This document shows positions 8,473 through 17,941 of a stretch of 64,000 nucleotides of DNA, one piece after another. The DNA is from JARYLZ01 sp964388275 (GTDB taxonomy: Bacteria; Bacteroidota; Ignavibacteria; SZUA-365). Below the pieces are notes generated by a model. The model saw only the letters and a program-made list of their open reading frames with translations, was not told the DNA's origin and ran no database searches. The position numbers were made by a program, and so were the translations under genes. The number at the start of each line of letters is the position of its first letter. The stretch's first letter is position 1. The stretch spans positions 1 to 64,000 of the forward strand of contig CAYLZD010000004.1 of assembly GCA_964388275.1 (NCBI GenBank), given 5' to 3'.

Positions 8473-10446
8473 CTACACCTCCGTTTCAGCAAGCACGCAG
8501 AGACGCATTTCATCCCGCACGGTGACCGTGACTTCCCTGCCGGGGTTCAGGATCACTCTCTTCTCGCCGACATCACTGCCAACACGATCGTATCCCAGGG
8601 CTATTTCTCCTCTCTCGAGAGAAGCGGCTAGAAGTCGCCCGAATTGAACGGTCTTGCCTTCAGGCGCGTACCAGGTGATCGGTTTGAAATAAATCTCGAC
8701 GCCTTTCTCGTCCAAAAGATCGCGCAAAGCCTCGTCCAACATGGGCTCGCGGCAGATCTGGGCTATCATCTGGCTGACCAATTCGTTAGTGATCACTATG
8801 TCGTGAGCAAGGCCCACCGCCTCCGCCAGTTTGCAGTTGGCGGGATTATGTATCTCCGCGACCACGCACGGCCCGGGCCGACTTTCAGAATCTGTCCAGG
8901 CTCTTTCCCGCCGCAGGGATTGCAGGAGCAGAAGAGTCATGACGACACGGGCGTCGATCTCTTCCTGATGCCATCCGGTTGCGGTTTCTCCGATCACTAT
9001 GATCGATTCAAAGGACTCCGGATGCAGTTCCGTCAGCACATCCTTGTTCAGGTACTCTTTCCGCTCGCGCAGCAGTGACATGAATTCCGATACTTGTCCG
9101 AACAATTCGGCCTTATCAGGGATGAACGGGCTGGCAACAACGACTTCGCTGCGCGCACCCAACTCGGACGACCAGGCATCGAGTTCCTTGATCATGCGCC
9201 CAAGTTTTGTATCGTAACCCAGGATCAGTATGCGCGCGCCTACGGCTGAAGGAACTTCCTGCGGCGCTTGAAAGTCCTCGACCTCTTCATGGCGCGCGGA
9301 GTCGCGCACTTTCCGGAATGAATTCTCATCGCGAGCCAGGGCTATAATGGATGAACCCGACGGAAGTCGGCTGCCGGGATCATAACGGAACGGCAGAAGC
9401 TGCGTCCGGCCGTCCTGTATGAATCCGATGGGTATTGCCTCGCGGAACGACATGACCGCTTCGCGCCAGGATTTTCCCTCGAGATTCGGGAAATGCCCGA
9501 CATGAAGCTCATGTCCGTCATGAGACAGGATTTCCCTGTAAACATCGATCACACCGCTCCTGCGGGCGGTCTGCAATAGCAATTCCCCGATGTACTCCGA
9601 AGATTGCACTATCCTGACCGAATGCGATCCGGCAGCCGCAACGGCTATGTCGTGCATGTCGGGTCTTTGCAGTTCCGCTATTAAAACCGGCGAGGGAAAG
9701 TCCGCCTCCGTTTCCGACTTCGGAAGAGACGATACGGTGAGAATGCTCTTGACAACCTGTGTATCCGCGGCGACAGCGGAAGCGGATTCGAAGACGTCGG
9801 ACGGCTGCAGGATAATCACGGCCCTGGCCGAGTGGATCGCCAGCTTGTCAAGAGACGATTCATCGGTCGTGCTTCCGGTTCTCAATACCCATCTCACGCC
9901 GCGCTTACGGCCTATGGAACGACGGAGTTCCGTCTCCATTTCATCGACGGCCCGCGAAGACAGTATCACAAACACCTTATTCTCGCCCTCGAGTCCGATG
10001 GCGAGTTGATTGATTATCGGAAAAATTTTCTCGCTCCAACCGAGAATAACGAAATGCTTGTTTTCCAGCACTTTCGATGTGCCTCGGCGGATGCTCTCGA
10101 GCCTGTTGGCAATTTTCGTTCCGACCAATCCGATCACACCCGCGAACACCAGATAATTGAGGAGCGTGAGCAGGGTTCCCAGGAATTGTTCGAAAGGTCT
10201 GTTTTCCACCCAGTATGTGTCGAATATGTGCGTCAGCACCCACCAGAATTGCACAGAGGGCCAAAACGACTGCGGGTGTTCCGTTTCGAATTCCGATCCG
10301 GGAATAACTCCGGATACATGGGCGAATGCTGAAAAAAGAAGAATGATCGCCGCCACTATCAGGAAAGCGACAGTAACCTGAAGAGTAAAACCGGACTGGA
10401 AGAACTGGTCTATCCTGTATCTCAGACGCTCGCGAATTGTCGGCAT
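8473..10446 (-). CDS. CASTOR/POLLUX-type ion channel with RCK-like domains
   Basis: A 657-residue protein matching the CASTOR/POLLUX/SYM8 channel family, known from plant nuclear envelopes and found in scattered bacteria. TM1 is about residues 21-45. A pore-loop-like stretch rich in W and F (about 61-80) and a second TM (about 90-110) follow. A Rossmann-type RCK fold then begins at KHFVILGWSEK (about 130), and a second RCK-like fold begins near VGARILILGYDTKLG. The RCK domains probably bind a nucleotide or ion and gate cation flux at the inner membrane. The fold is clear; ion selectivity cannot be read from the sequence. The gene is single, between a beta-barrel gene and a lipoprotein gene, both also on the minus strand. 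Confidence 0.82.
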   Translation of the reverse strand: MPTIRERLRYRIDQFFQSGFTLQVTVAFLIVAAIILLFSAFAHVSGVIPGSEFETEHPQSFWPSVQFWWVLTHIFDTYWVENRPFEQFLGTLLTLLNYLVFAGVIGLVGTKIANRLESIRRGTSKVLENKHFVILGWSEKIFPIINQLAIGLEGENKVFVILSSRAVDEMETELRRSIGRKRGVRWVLRTGSTTDESSLDKLAIHSARAVIILQPSDVFESASAVAADTQVVKSILTVSSLPKSETEADFPSPVLIAELQRPDMHDIAVAAAGSHSVRIVQSSEYIGELLLQTARRSGVIDVYREILSHDGHELHVGHFPNLEGKSWREAVMSFREAIPIGFIQDGRTQLLPFRYDPGSRLPSGSSIIALARDENSFRKVRDSARHEEVEDFQAPQEVPSAVGARILILGYDTKLGRMIKELDAWSSELGARSEVVVASPFIPDKAELFGQVSEFMSLLRERKEYLNKDVLTELHPESFESIIVIGETATGWHQEEIDARVVMTLLLLQSLRRERAWTDSESRPGPCVVAEIHNPANCKLAEAVGLAHDIVITNELVSQMIAQICREPMLDEALRDLLDEKGVEIYFKPITWYAPEGKTVQFGRLLAASLERGEIALGYDRVGSDVGEKRVILNPGREVTVTVRDEMRLCVLAETEV

Positions 10447-10578
10447 TTATAATCTCGCTTCTGGAATGATCGGATATTCGCCTTCAACGGACGATGGCTG
10501 CGTCCAAAAGACTCTCTCCGGTGTGCGGGCGCACACCGCGTGAGCTCGAGGTCCGTTACGGCTCAATATGGCGGACGG

Positions 10579-10980
10579 TCACAACAGGCGGTCGCGCAAT
10601 TCTTCAAGGAGATTGCGCAGACGGGGAATATCCTGGTAGTGGACACCGCAATTCATGCATTCGGCCAGCACCCTGACCGTGCACGCTCCGTCCGTGGTGA
10701 ATTTCACATGTACCCGGACCGGATAATCAATTTCGATGTCTTCCGGATACCGCCATTGCGTACGGAGATAACCGTCGCTTTTCTCCGTGGTTTCGAAAAA
10801 GTAACCCGACTCGATGAGCACGTTACGCACCGTGGTCCAGGCTTTTTCGTAGGGCATGTCTCGGGTTTCAAACACCGTCCAACGTTTGGTCTCCTGCCCC
10901 ACGTATTCGCCGGAACATCCGGCCAGCACGATTGCCAGCAGCGGGACTGCGACGCTTAAAGTTAGCTTCACTGTGTGCAT
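10579..10980 (-). CDS. Small lipoprotein, function unknown
   Basis: A 133-residue lipoprotein. Starting at the ATG at 10980, the signal sequence leads to a lipobox (VLAGC), so the mature N-terminus would be a lipidated Cys. The rest is soluble alpha/beta, with VRVHVKFTTDGACTVRVLAECMNCG in the middle and a helical end. A GTG four codons upstream is an alternative start. The fold is reminiscent of small lipoproteins that carry a conserved WTTVRNVLIESGY-type strand-helix, but I do not know a named family for it. Confidence 0.6.
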   Translation of the reverse strand: MHTVKLTLSVAVPLLAIVLAGCSGEYVGQETKRWTVFETRDMPYEKAWTTVRNVLIESGYFFETTEKSDGYLRTQWRYPEDIEIDYPVRVHVKFTTDGACTVRVLAECMNCGVHYQDIPRLRNLLEELRDRLL

Positions 10981-10986
10981 TCCTGT

Positions 10987-11015
10987 TTCCACTCCGATGG
11001 ATAAAGAGAGTGGAA
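10987..11015 (-). other. Hairpin overlapping a ribosome-binding region
   Basis: A perfect 8-bp inverted repeat (TTCCACTC at 10987-10994 with GAGTGGAA at 11008-11015) with a 13-base loop. On the minus strand the 3' arm contains GGAG, the best ribosome site for the lipoprotein gene that starts at 10980. It also sits right after the stop of the membrane-protein gene. It could weaken readthrough or mask the ribosome site. Confidence 0.4.
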
Positions 11016-11036
11016 GCTACAAATTTCCAACGCTTA

Positions 11037-11588
11037 TTACAAGCTCCGGCGGGAAACCCGTTTCACTGAAAACCGCTTCACGAGGCCGACGATTCCAATC
11101 CGGTTCCCGAGACCCGCCGTAAAAAAGTGCCTCGCGGCCGCATCTCGATCCAGGTACGACCCGACAACAGCCATCAGCGCCGGGAAAAAAATGGCCGTGT
11201 GCCATGGCAGCACATGAAGGAGGGTGATTGACAACGGAACCGCCTCTGATGTCGCCGAAACGATGACCGAAACGGCGATCCAAAACAAAAAAACGATCCA
11301 CACCGCCGCCATGTAGAACCAGGTCCTTTCCGGCGCGCGGTCCGAGAGCCGGAACAGCAGCCAGGAGGCATGCACGCCTGCGGCGCCCAGCAGCATTTTG
11401 GAGAATGCCTCCCCCCATCTCGCCAGCGCAGGCGTCGTCAGGTCTCCGAAAGGAGCATATGCCGCCAACTCGACAAGCATGATAACCGATAAAGCAAGGT
11501 TGAACAGCAACATCCCGGTTACGATAAAAAATAGCTTGCTGTCGAGTATTGCTTGCCGAGCGTCGATCGATTCAGAGTTCTTTTCCAT
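11037..11588 (-). CDS. Integral membrane protein, unknown function
   Basis: A 183-residue protein with four predicted TM helices: about residues 19-41, 64-82, 91-112 and 120-143. A short basic C-terminal tail (VKRFSVKRVSRRSL) should face the cytosol. It lies 56 bp upstream of the lipoprotein gene and may be cotranscribed with it, though a hairpin separates the two. I recognise no family. The helices are typical of small DUF membrane proteins. Confidence 0.55.
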   Translation of the reverse strand: MEKNSESIDARQAILDSKLFFIVTGMLLFNLALSVIMLVELAAYAPFGDLTTPALARWGEAFSKMLLGAAGVHASWLLFRLSDRAPERTWFYMAAVWIVFLFWIAVSVIVSATSEAVPLSITLLHVLPWHTAIFFPALMAVVGSYLDRDAAARHFFTAGLGNRIGIVGLVKRFSVKRVSRRSL

Positions 11589-11654
11589 TGTTCAATATGG
11601 TTTTCCCGCAAAAGACATTTGCGTAAAAGTAACATACGCCGGTCAATGATGAAA

Positions 11655-11687
11655 CCGGCGTCCGCGGGCACTGACCGCGGACGCCGG
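11655..11687 (-). terminator. Strong terminator hairpin
   Basis: A perfect 13-bp GC-rich stem (CCGGCGTCCGCGG with CCGCGGACGCCGG) and a 7-base loop. On the minus strand TTTCATC follows. It ends the operon that finishes with the ASH-repeat protein (stop at 11741). Confidence 0.85.
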
Positions 11688-11740
11688 GATGCTCCGTCCG
11701 GACTTGCATGCCGGACTTATGGCAAGTCCCGCCGGACTCG

Positions 11741-13564
11741 TCAACGCGCGCAGTGCATCAACATCGACCTTGTCACGAATCCGCTGCTGCGGAGCGCGGC
11801 ACGCAGGACTACAGCATAAATCCCAGCCGACAGTTTAGATGTTTCGAGGAACACGCCGTAAGAACCGGCTTCGCGGGATCCCTGCGACAGACTCATCACG
11901 CAGCGTCCGTGCGAGTCGTAAACGGTCAGCTCAACCTCTCCCGCTTCACCGAGTTCATATGCGATATTTGTGGCTTCCGTAAACGGATTCGGGTAGTTAG
12001 CCGACATCTTCACATTCTCCGGGGGCTCGGGCGGCGAGCCGGTGCCGACGGCGGTCGAAATCAATGCAATCTCGGCCGTCGGCATGCCGGGATCGTTCGT
12101 GATCATACGGAGAATCGCCACCTTCGCTCCGCCGCTCGTCGGCAAATGCCGTACGCGCACCGTCGTGTTGCCACCGGCCGCCACCGGCGATGCGGCCGCC
12201 TGCGTGATGGAAAAGTGGAGCGCATCGGCGCCGGCAATGAGCTGCGCGCTGATGACCAGATCGGAACTGCCGATGTTACGGACTTCGAGGTCCATTTCTT
12301 TCGACTGCAGCACCGCGACATTTCCGAAATCAAGCACTGTTGCGCCGAGCGCGATCCGGGGACCCGCAGCAGAGCCTCCGATACCCCGCAGCGTGACGGT
12401 TACGGTCGGCGAAGCGGGATCGTTGCTCGAAATCTCGAAAGCGCCGTTGTAACCGCCCGGTGAGGACGGATTGAAGCGCAGGCGCGCGGTCGCGTTGCCT
12501 CCCGCGGGGATCGTTCCCGCGGCGGAACTTGTCAGGGCAAAGGACTGTCCCGTGACGTTCTGCGCGTTGATCGTCAGCGAGGCGCTTCCGGTGTTGCTGA
12601 TAACGAGGTCACGATCGACAGGAGTGCCGGGCGCTGTTGTGCCGAAATCCAGAGTCGTCTGGCTGACCGTGATATGCGGCTGCGCGCCGGTTGTGCCGCT
12701 TCCGGACAGCGAGACGGTCAGCGACGGGAAATTCGGATCGTTGCTCGTCACGGTCAATGCCGCCGTCCTGCCGCCCGCCGCCGACGGGCTGAAACGGATT
12801 TCGATATAGTCGCTGCCCGCCGGGGCTATCGGGGTCCCGGAGGAATGGTTTATTACAAAATCCGGCGCGTTTGTGCCGCCCAGCGTTTGTCCTGTGACAT
12901 TGAGCGGCGCATTGCCCGTGTTGGAGACGGTAACGCTGCGCACGGCGGAGGATCCGAGATCCACGGGTCCGAAATCCAGCGTGTTTGCGCTGAGCGATAT
13001 CGCGGGAGCGGCGCTCACGCCGACGCCTGACAGGGATACCGTATGAGTAGGCGCGTTCGACGCGTTGCTGGTGATCACCAGCGAACCTGCCGCGGCGCCC
13101 GCTGCCGACGGGGTGAAGCGCAAGGTCATTGTCGCCGATCCGCCGGGATTTATCGTTTGCGCTCCGCCGCCGGCTGCAATCTCGAAAGCGGCGGGTGAAA
13201 TCGACGTTCCAGTGATGTTCAGGGGCAACGCGCCCCCGTTGGAAACTGTCAGTTGGCGTACTTCATTCTGTCCGATTATCACGTTCCCGAAATCGAGGGA
13301 CGACTGCGCGATAATTGTCGGAGTGCCGCTCGGCTGCGCGCGGATATACAGATAACCGGAATGGAGCATGCGCCCGCTGCCGACGGACACGCCGACAGAC
13401 GGCTGGCCGGTGGAAGTGTAGAGGAACTGCGTTGAGCTCATCGACTTTTCCGCGCCGCTCGCATCCGCCGCTTGCCAATCGATGCGGGTCTGCCCGGCGG
13501 CCGCTGCCGAAAACAGGAGCAGCATTACCGCCAAAGACCGTACACGATTATGCTTTTCTTTCAT
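11741..13564 (-). CDS. Secreted ASH-repeat protein with T9SS sorting domain
   Basis: A 607-residue exported protein. The signal peptide ends near AAAGQ. Residues about 30-80 carry a short TSTGQPSVGVSVGSG module. Four repeats of about 105 residues follow, each with a LDFG core and ending in SNDP/SNAS then a VSLSG-like strand. These are the ASH (choice-of-anchor D) Ig-like fold. The C-terminus has NYPNPF, then a FlgD-like/T9SS type A domain, ending MLMHCAR. It is likely exported by T9SS and surface-anchored. It lies 30 bp after the stalk protein gene, so the two probably form an operon. The role (adhesion or matrix) is inferred. Confidence 0.85.
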   Translation of the reverse strand: MKEKHNRVRSLAVMLLLFSAAAAGQTRIDWQAADASGAEKSMSSTQFLYTSTGQPSVGVSVGSGRMLHSGYLYIRAQPSGTPTIIAQSSLDFGNVIIGQNEVRQLTVSNGGALPLNITGTSISPAAFEIAAGGGAQTINPGGSATMTLRFTPSAAGAAAGSLVITSNASNAPTHTVSLSGVGVSAAPAISLSANTLDFGPVDLGSSAVRSVTVSNTGNAPLNVTGQTLGGTNAPDFVINHSSGTPIAPAGSDYIEIRFSPSAAGGRTAALTVTSNDPNFPSLTVSLSGSGTTGAQPHITVSQTTLDFGTTAPGTPVDRDLVISNTGSASLTINAQNVTGQSFALTSSAAGTIPAGGNATARLRFNPSSPGGYNGAFEISSNDPASPTVTVTLRGIGGSAAGPRIALGATVLDFGNVAVLQSKEMDLEVRNIGSSDLVISAQLIAGADALHFSITQAAASPVAAGGNTTVRVRHLPTSGGAKVAILRMITNDPGMPTAEIALISTAVGTGSPPEPPENVKMSANYPNPFTEATNIAYELGEAGEVELTVYDSHGRCVMSLSQGSREAGSYGVFLETSKLSAGIYAVVLRAALRSSGFVTRSMLMHCAR

Positions 13565-13594
13565 ATCACACCTCTGTTTTTGTCGAGGCGCCTG

Positions 13595-15439
13595 TTACGG
13601 CCGGCCGCATAGTTGGAAGAAAAATTGGCTGTCAACAAGAGCGAATGTATTCGTGCTCGTATTGTATCTCCAGATTTTAACAGTGCACCCGGTTGCGGAT
13701 GCGCCGGAGATAACAGCGAATTGAGGCGCGCTGTTTTCGTAAGCGATGGCCATCGGAGCATAGTCACCGCCGGCCAATGCTCTTTTGTAGGTTATGGAAT
13801 AGGTGCCGGTAGCGGTCTTGGAAACCGTGCATCCGAACGCTCCGTTGATCACTCCGGTCGAGTAAATATTGGCCCAGGCATATATGGCGTTGTCGCGATA
13901 ATATCCGCCGGGTTCCGGAGTCGCCGAAGATCCGAGATTGCCGCGTTGAACGGACGCGGTCGACGAGGTTTGGCCGTAGGACCAGAAGTCGCCGTTGTTT
14001 TGCATTTTGAAACGCGAATTCGATACTCCGGAGTATCCTTCTAATATCAGGGCGTCGCTTGCCGCATTGTAGTTCTTAAGCACGATCGTGCCTTCCTTTC
14101 CGTAGGAACGCGCATACAGGGAGATGGCGCCGTCTCCGGTGTTTGCATTGACGAATCTTCCCGAGGCAAGACTGGCGGAGTTGTTGTACGAGTCGACTGC
14201 GTACCCTGCCACCGCTTCCGCTCTTATAGCGCCGCCTCCGCTTGCCGTGCTCTTATTCTCCGAGGTCAGGGCAAACTTTCCTGAAGTTGTATTGTCGGTG
14301 TGGAAATATGCAGCCATCCCCGTGCCGTCATTGTCGACTTCGAGACCATCCCCGCTGCTCGATGAGATGGTATTTACATATACCGCCTGCGCAGTGCCGC
14401 CATAAGTTGCATTTATAACTTTGCCGGTTCCACCTGTGGCGTGTACGCGTAGAATGTCGCCGGAGCTGGCCGCGAGCTTGAACAGGGAGGCGACCATTCC
14501 GTCTCCGGTGTTCGTTCCCCCGATAGCAGCCATATTGGGGCTGTTGTTGATCGCCTGCACCGCATTGCCCCCGGCCGCTTCCACGGCGAGCGCATCGGAG
14601 TTAGAATTCGTGCTGTTGGTTTTAATTGTCACAGCGGGATTTGTGGATGACGTGTTGGTCACCTTGAATTCAGCCGTGCTACCGGCGCCCGTGTTCTCGA
14701 TGTCGAACGCGGTGGCGGAATTCGCGATGCTTTTACTGTAAGGCAGGGTCAGCCCGCCTCCGCTGGGAGCTGCGGCGATGGTGATGGTATTGGCCGCATC
14801 ATCCGGCGTGATCGTGACATTCGCGCCCGCGACAAGATTGATGTTGCCACCGTCGTTGGTAACGCCGCTGATGCTTGAAACAATGGGAGGCGCGATGTGA
14901 TCCGCGCTTATGACGTTGCTCGCTATCTTGGCTGCTACGACGGCGCCGTCGACGAGCTGAGGCGTTCCTATTGCTCCGTTGGCGATTTTGCTTCCGGTCA
15001 CGGCGTCATCGGCGATTTTGGCTGTCGTGACGGCGCCGTCAATGATTGTTTCAGCGGTTCTCGACCGCATGCTGTAAGCGGAGGAAGTCAGGCGCACCCT
15101 TGGTAACAGTTCGGGGTCCGTACCGACAGTGACGCCGAGATAGTACTCCCGGTCGAAAGCCACCGTCAGCGGATTCGCCGGGTTGCCTCGGCCGAGAACA
15201 ACCGTAAACAGTCCCTTGTTAACAGCGACGGTGGGATGGATCTCCGTCCAGAGGGCGCCGCCGCCCGCTTCATCCACATAAAGCGAGAAGGCGATGCGAT
15301 AAGAGCCGTCCGCAACCGGAGATCCGGTCAAGTCCGTGAGAAATCCCTGGTAGTTCATCGTTGACGGCACGCCCTGCGCCATCGCGGCGGCGCCCGCGAT
15401 CAACATGACGAATACAGGATAAAAACGTCCGAGTTTCAT
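13595..15439 (-). CDS. Stalk- or tail-fibre-like secreted repeat protein
   Basis: A 614-residue exported protein; signal peptide ends in AAMAQ. An N-terminal module (about 20-120) contains MNYQGFLTD and YYLGVTVG, a pattern common in Bacteroidota/Chlorobiota surface proteins. Next comes a run of short repeats of the type DGAV-TAKIA-DAVTGSKIANGAI (about 120-170), which looks like a trimeric or beta-solenoid stalk. A long Thr/Ser/Asn/Gly-rich beta region follows. The last 100 residues form a compact tip. No YPNPF-type sorting domain is seen at the end, so its anchoring route is unclear. I chose the ATG at 15439 because GGAGGT sits just upstream. It may be the first gene of an operon with the ASH-repeat protein. 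Confidence 0.68.
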   Translation of the reverse strand: MKLGRFYPVFVMLIAGAAAMAQGVPSTMNYQGFLTDLTGSPVADGSYRIAFSLYVDEAGGGALWTEIHPTVAVNKGLFTVVLGRGNPANPLTVAFDREYYLGVTVGTDPELLPRVRLTSSAYSMRSRTAETIIDGAVTTAKIADDAVTGSKIANGAIGTPQLVDGAVVAAKIASNVISADHIAPPIVSSISGVTNDGGNINLVAGANVTITPDDAANTITIAAAPSGGGLTLPYSKSIANSATAFDIENTGAGSTAEFKVTNTSSTNPAVTIKTNSTNSNSDALAVEAAGGNAVQAINNSPNMAAIGGTNTGDGMVASLFKLAASSGDILRVHATGGTGKVINATYGGTAQAVYVNTISSSSGDGLEVDNDGTGMAAYFHTDNTTSGKFALTSENKSTASGGGAIRAEAVAGYAVDSYNNSASLASGRFVNANTGDGAISLYARSYGKEGTIVLKNYNAASDALILEGYSGVSNSRFKMQNNGDFWSYGQTSSTASVQRGNLGSSATPEPGGYYRDNAIYAWANIYSTGVINGAFGCTVSKTATGTYSITYKRALAGGDYAPMAIAYENSAPQFAVISGASATGCTVKIWRYNTSTNTFALVDSQFFFQLCGRP

Positions 15440-15758
15440 ATTTACCTCCATGTGAATGAATTGTGGCAGAAAACAGATTTATATCCGGTTTATCTTCCGT
15501 GCAATTAATCCATTCAACCCGCGATGTTCGATCCGCGCCTGCGCGGCGCATCCGCTCTTACGCGTGAACTGTAAGTACGATCACAAATGCTTGCTGATAA
15601 TCTCCGAAATAGACAGCACAATGTCAATAGCGGCGAGAAACCAAGTCGTTTTCCAGTCCGGCTGGCTGTGGAGCATGAGCGCGGTTTTCCGTCTGGCCCA
15701 CGCTCTGCGTACATTGCCAACGGCTGCGGAATGACTGCGGCACTTAAAGCAAGATCAC
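15440..15758. other. Divergent intergenic region
   Basis: A 319-bp gap between the stalk gene and the beta-barrel gene. One candidate minus-strand promoter is given separately. No terminator, repeat or RNA element was found in the remainder. Confidence 0.3.
15478..15504 (-). promoter_or_regulatory. Candidate promoter of the stalk operon
   Basis: On the minus strand TTGCAC (15504-15499), a 15-base spacer and TATAAA (15483-15478) give a sigma-70-like pair with a short spacer. The predicted leader to the ATG at 15439 is about 30 bases. The short spacer makes this tentative. Confidence 0.28.
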
Positions 15759-16655
15759 ATGCGATTCAGAGCCATTTACATCATTTTCCTGTTTCTTCCA
15801 TACTGCGCGCATGTTTCCGCGCAGGATGCGGCATTCAGAATGACTCGTTTCAACGCCCGCGGCGCTCTCCTCGCGGGCGCTGAGGGCACATATCTCGAAT
15901 CCTCCGCCAAAACACAGGCGGTTACGATTTCCGGGGAATTCGAATACTATTTCAACAGAAGGATCCGGGGCCCTTCTCATCGCACCGAAGCCGCGTTGAA
16001 TTCGATGCCCTCTCCGTACTTGAGCGGCATCATCAGCGCCATGCCGCGGACGGAAGAAAATCCTTTCCGTCTGAAGGCGAGCGTAGCCGGCGCGGATCTT
16101 ATATCTCCAACTTTAGGGCTCGGCGGCGTTCTGGAAGTACAATACACCGAAGCCCACGTTTCCGTTACCACTGGTCCGCCTGATTGGACTGTCGGCCCAA
16201 TGCTGGCGGCGTATGTGCCGGGCAATATCAGCTATGAGGGCAGCGTCGCCATAGGCCGAAGCGCATCGTACGCGCTCCATTTTCCGGGCAGCGGGAACGC
16301 TCTCCGCTCTCAGCTCAGTGTGCGGAACTCTCTGGGCATCGTCATTTCGAACGAGACGGCGCTTAATGCCGAATTGCGGCTCCGGATCATCGACCACGCC
16401 GGCACAATCGCCGAGGGCGAATACTCGTTCGAAGCATCACCGATGGAGGAGTTGATTCTCAATGCGGGCATCGGCCACGCGATTCTCTTCCCGGAAAGCA
16501 GGGCGCCGCTGACCGACTGGGGCCCCGGTCTGGGCGCGCGCTTGTTCATAGCGAGGCGCTCGGAACTTCTCATTTCCGCCCGTTACACGATGTTCGCCTT
16601 CAACCGCAGGACAAATTCTCTCTGCGCGCGGCTCGGATTCGCCTATCTATTCTAA
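15759..16655 (+). CDS. Outer-membrane beta-barrel protein
   Basis: A 298-residue protein with a signal peptide ending in VSAQ. The rest alternates polar and hydrophobic residues with many Tyr/Phe/Gly turns, and the final strand is RLGFAYLF with a terminal Phe, a classic BAM recognition signature. I expect a 10-14-strand barrel. No porin or transport signature was recognised. It is divergent from the stalk gene and convergent with the trehalose operon. Confidence 0.62.
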   Translation: MRFRAIYIIFLFLPYCAHVSAQDAAFRMTRFNARGALLAGAEGTYLESSAKTQAVTISGEFEYYFNRRIRGPSHRTEAALNSMPSPYLSGIISAMPRTEENPFRLKASVAGADLISPTLGLGGVLEVQYTEAHVSVTTGPPDWTVGPMLAAYVPGNISYEGSVAIGRSASYALHFPGSGNALRSQLSVRNSLGIVISNETALNAELRLRIIDHAGTIAEGEYSFEASPMEELILNAGIGHAILFPESRAPLTDWGPGLGARLFIARRSELLISARYTMFAFNRRTNSLCARLGFAYLF

Positions 16656-16728
16656 TCCGATGCGCCCAAATCCAGGGACCGCGCTTTCCGGTCCGACACG
16701 AGCCACGACCCGTCCGCGAGATGTGCGC

Positions 16729-17940
16729 TCACAAATACACGACATCCCCATCGTGATACAGGGAAAGAAATAGGAGCAAATAGTCCCTTATATGGCGTGT
16801 GATAAGGTAATTGTGCCGCACATGTTCCCTGCCGTTCTCTGCCAGCCGCTTCGCGTATTCGGGACTGTTCAGGGCCTGTTTGACTGCGTATGCCGCCCCG
16901 TCGACGGAATGGCATAACCAGCCGCTGTGTTTATGGGATATCTGCATCGGTATGCCGCCGACATTCGAAGCGACCACTGGCTTGCCCTTCCAGAGAGCCT
17001 CGCTGACCGTCAGACCGAAACCTTCCTTGAGCGACTTCTGGACAATCACATCGGATGCCCGTTGCAAGGCATTGACCGCGGTGTCGTCGTGAGGAAGCAG
17101 CAGTATATGAATGTCCGGATTCCCGTCCGCCCTGTCCCGCACCTCTTCAAGCACCTGCATGCCCTCGGGATCGTCGCTTGCCGTGCCGCCGGCAAGAATC
17201 AGACGACAGTCGACGTACCTGCGGACTTGGAGAAACGCCTCGATCACGCCTACCGGATCCTTTAGGCGGTCAAAGCGGGAGATCTGCGTAACAATCGGCT
17301 TGTCGCGCGGGATTCCGAATTTTTCGAGCGTAAGCGCCACGACCTCTTCGGGAAGCTCCTTGTTCTTGTCGCTCAATGGATCGATGGAGGGCGCGATCTG
17401 AAACTGTCTCACGGGCAGCAACCGTGAAAAGGCGGGTGCGGAGAACACCGTCGCGTCATAGCGGACGATAAATTTTTCGAGAAAGCTCCAGACTTCGGGC
17501 CTCGGCCTGGAGACGTCCACATGACAGCGCCAGATCCATCGGTTCCCGGCCTTTTTATCGATGAGTGCGATAGGTTGCGGATCGTGAATGAATACAATGT
17601 CCCCGTGAGTATCCAGATCGTCAATATTCCTTCTGCTGGTTTCGAGGAACACCTCGAAATCCTCGTTGCTCAACACATCACCGCTGCCGTGCAGAGCATT
17701 GTGGAACTTCTTGGTGACCTCGAAAAAGCGCTCTCCTCCCTTGATGACATCCCAGCGGGTGTCCACACCGAGATCGCGCAGCAGAGGCACCATACGGTTG
17801 AGAATTTCCGCGACCCCACCGCCGACCGCTGTGGAATTAACATGCTGGATGACCTTGCCGTGCAGGCGCTCGGAGATCAGATGCAGATCGTCTATCACCG
17901 AGCCGCCCACGATTGCGCGATAATCATTTATTGACGGCAC
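16729..17940 (-). CDS. treT: Trehalose glycosyltransferring synthase (TreT-like GT4)
   Basis: A 403-residue GT-B glycosyltransferase of family 4 that matches TreT, which joins an NDP-glucose to free glucose to give trehalose. The N-terminus has HVNSTAVGGGVAEIL, diagnostic of TreT. FIHDPQP lies in the first Rossmann fold. The C-terminal fold has SRFDRLKDP, ILAGGTASDDPEG and the E-x7-E pair in EGFGLTVSEALWKGKP. The start is GTG at 17940 behind AAGGAG, two bases after the stop of the DUF5752 gene. It is the last gene of a four-gene trehalose block, next to OtsA/OtsB, so the cell has two biosynthetic routes in one operon. The direction of reaction in vivo cannot be told from sequence. Confidence 0.88.
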   Translation of the reverse strand: MPSINDYRAIVGGSVIDDLHLISERLHGKVIQHVNSTAVGGGVAEILNRMVPLLRDLGVDTRWDVIKGGERFFEVTKKFHNALHGSGDVLSNEDFEVFLETSRRNIDDLDTHGDIVFIHDPQPIALIDKKAGNRWIWRCHVDVSRPRPEVWSFLEKFIVRYDATVFSAPAFSRLLPVRQFQIAPSIDPLSDKNKELPEEVVALTLEKFGIPRDKPIVTQISRFDRLKDPVGVIEAFLQVRRYVDCRLILAGGTASDDPEGMQVLEEVRDRADGNPDIHILLLPHDDTAVNALQRASDVIVQKSLKEGFGLTVSEALWKGKPVVASNVGGIPMQISHKHSGWLCHSVDGAAYAVKQALNSPEYAKRLAENGREHVRHNYLITRHIRDYLLLFLSLYHDGDVVYL

Positions 17941-17941
17941 G

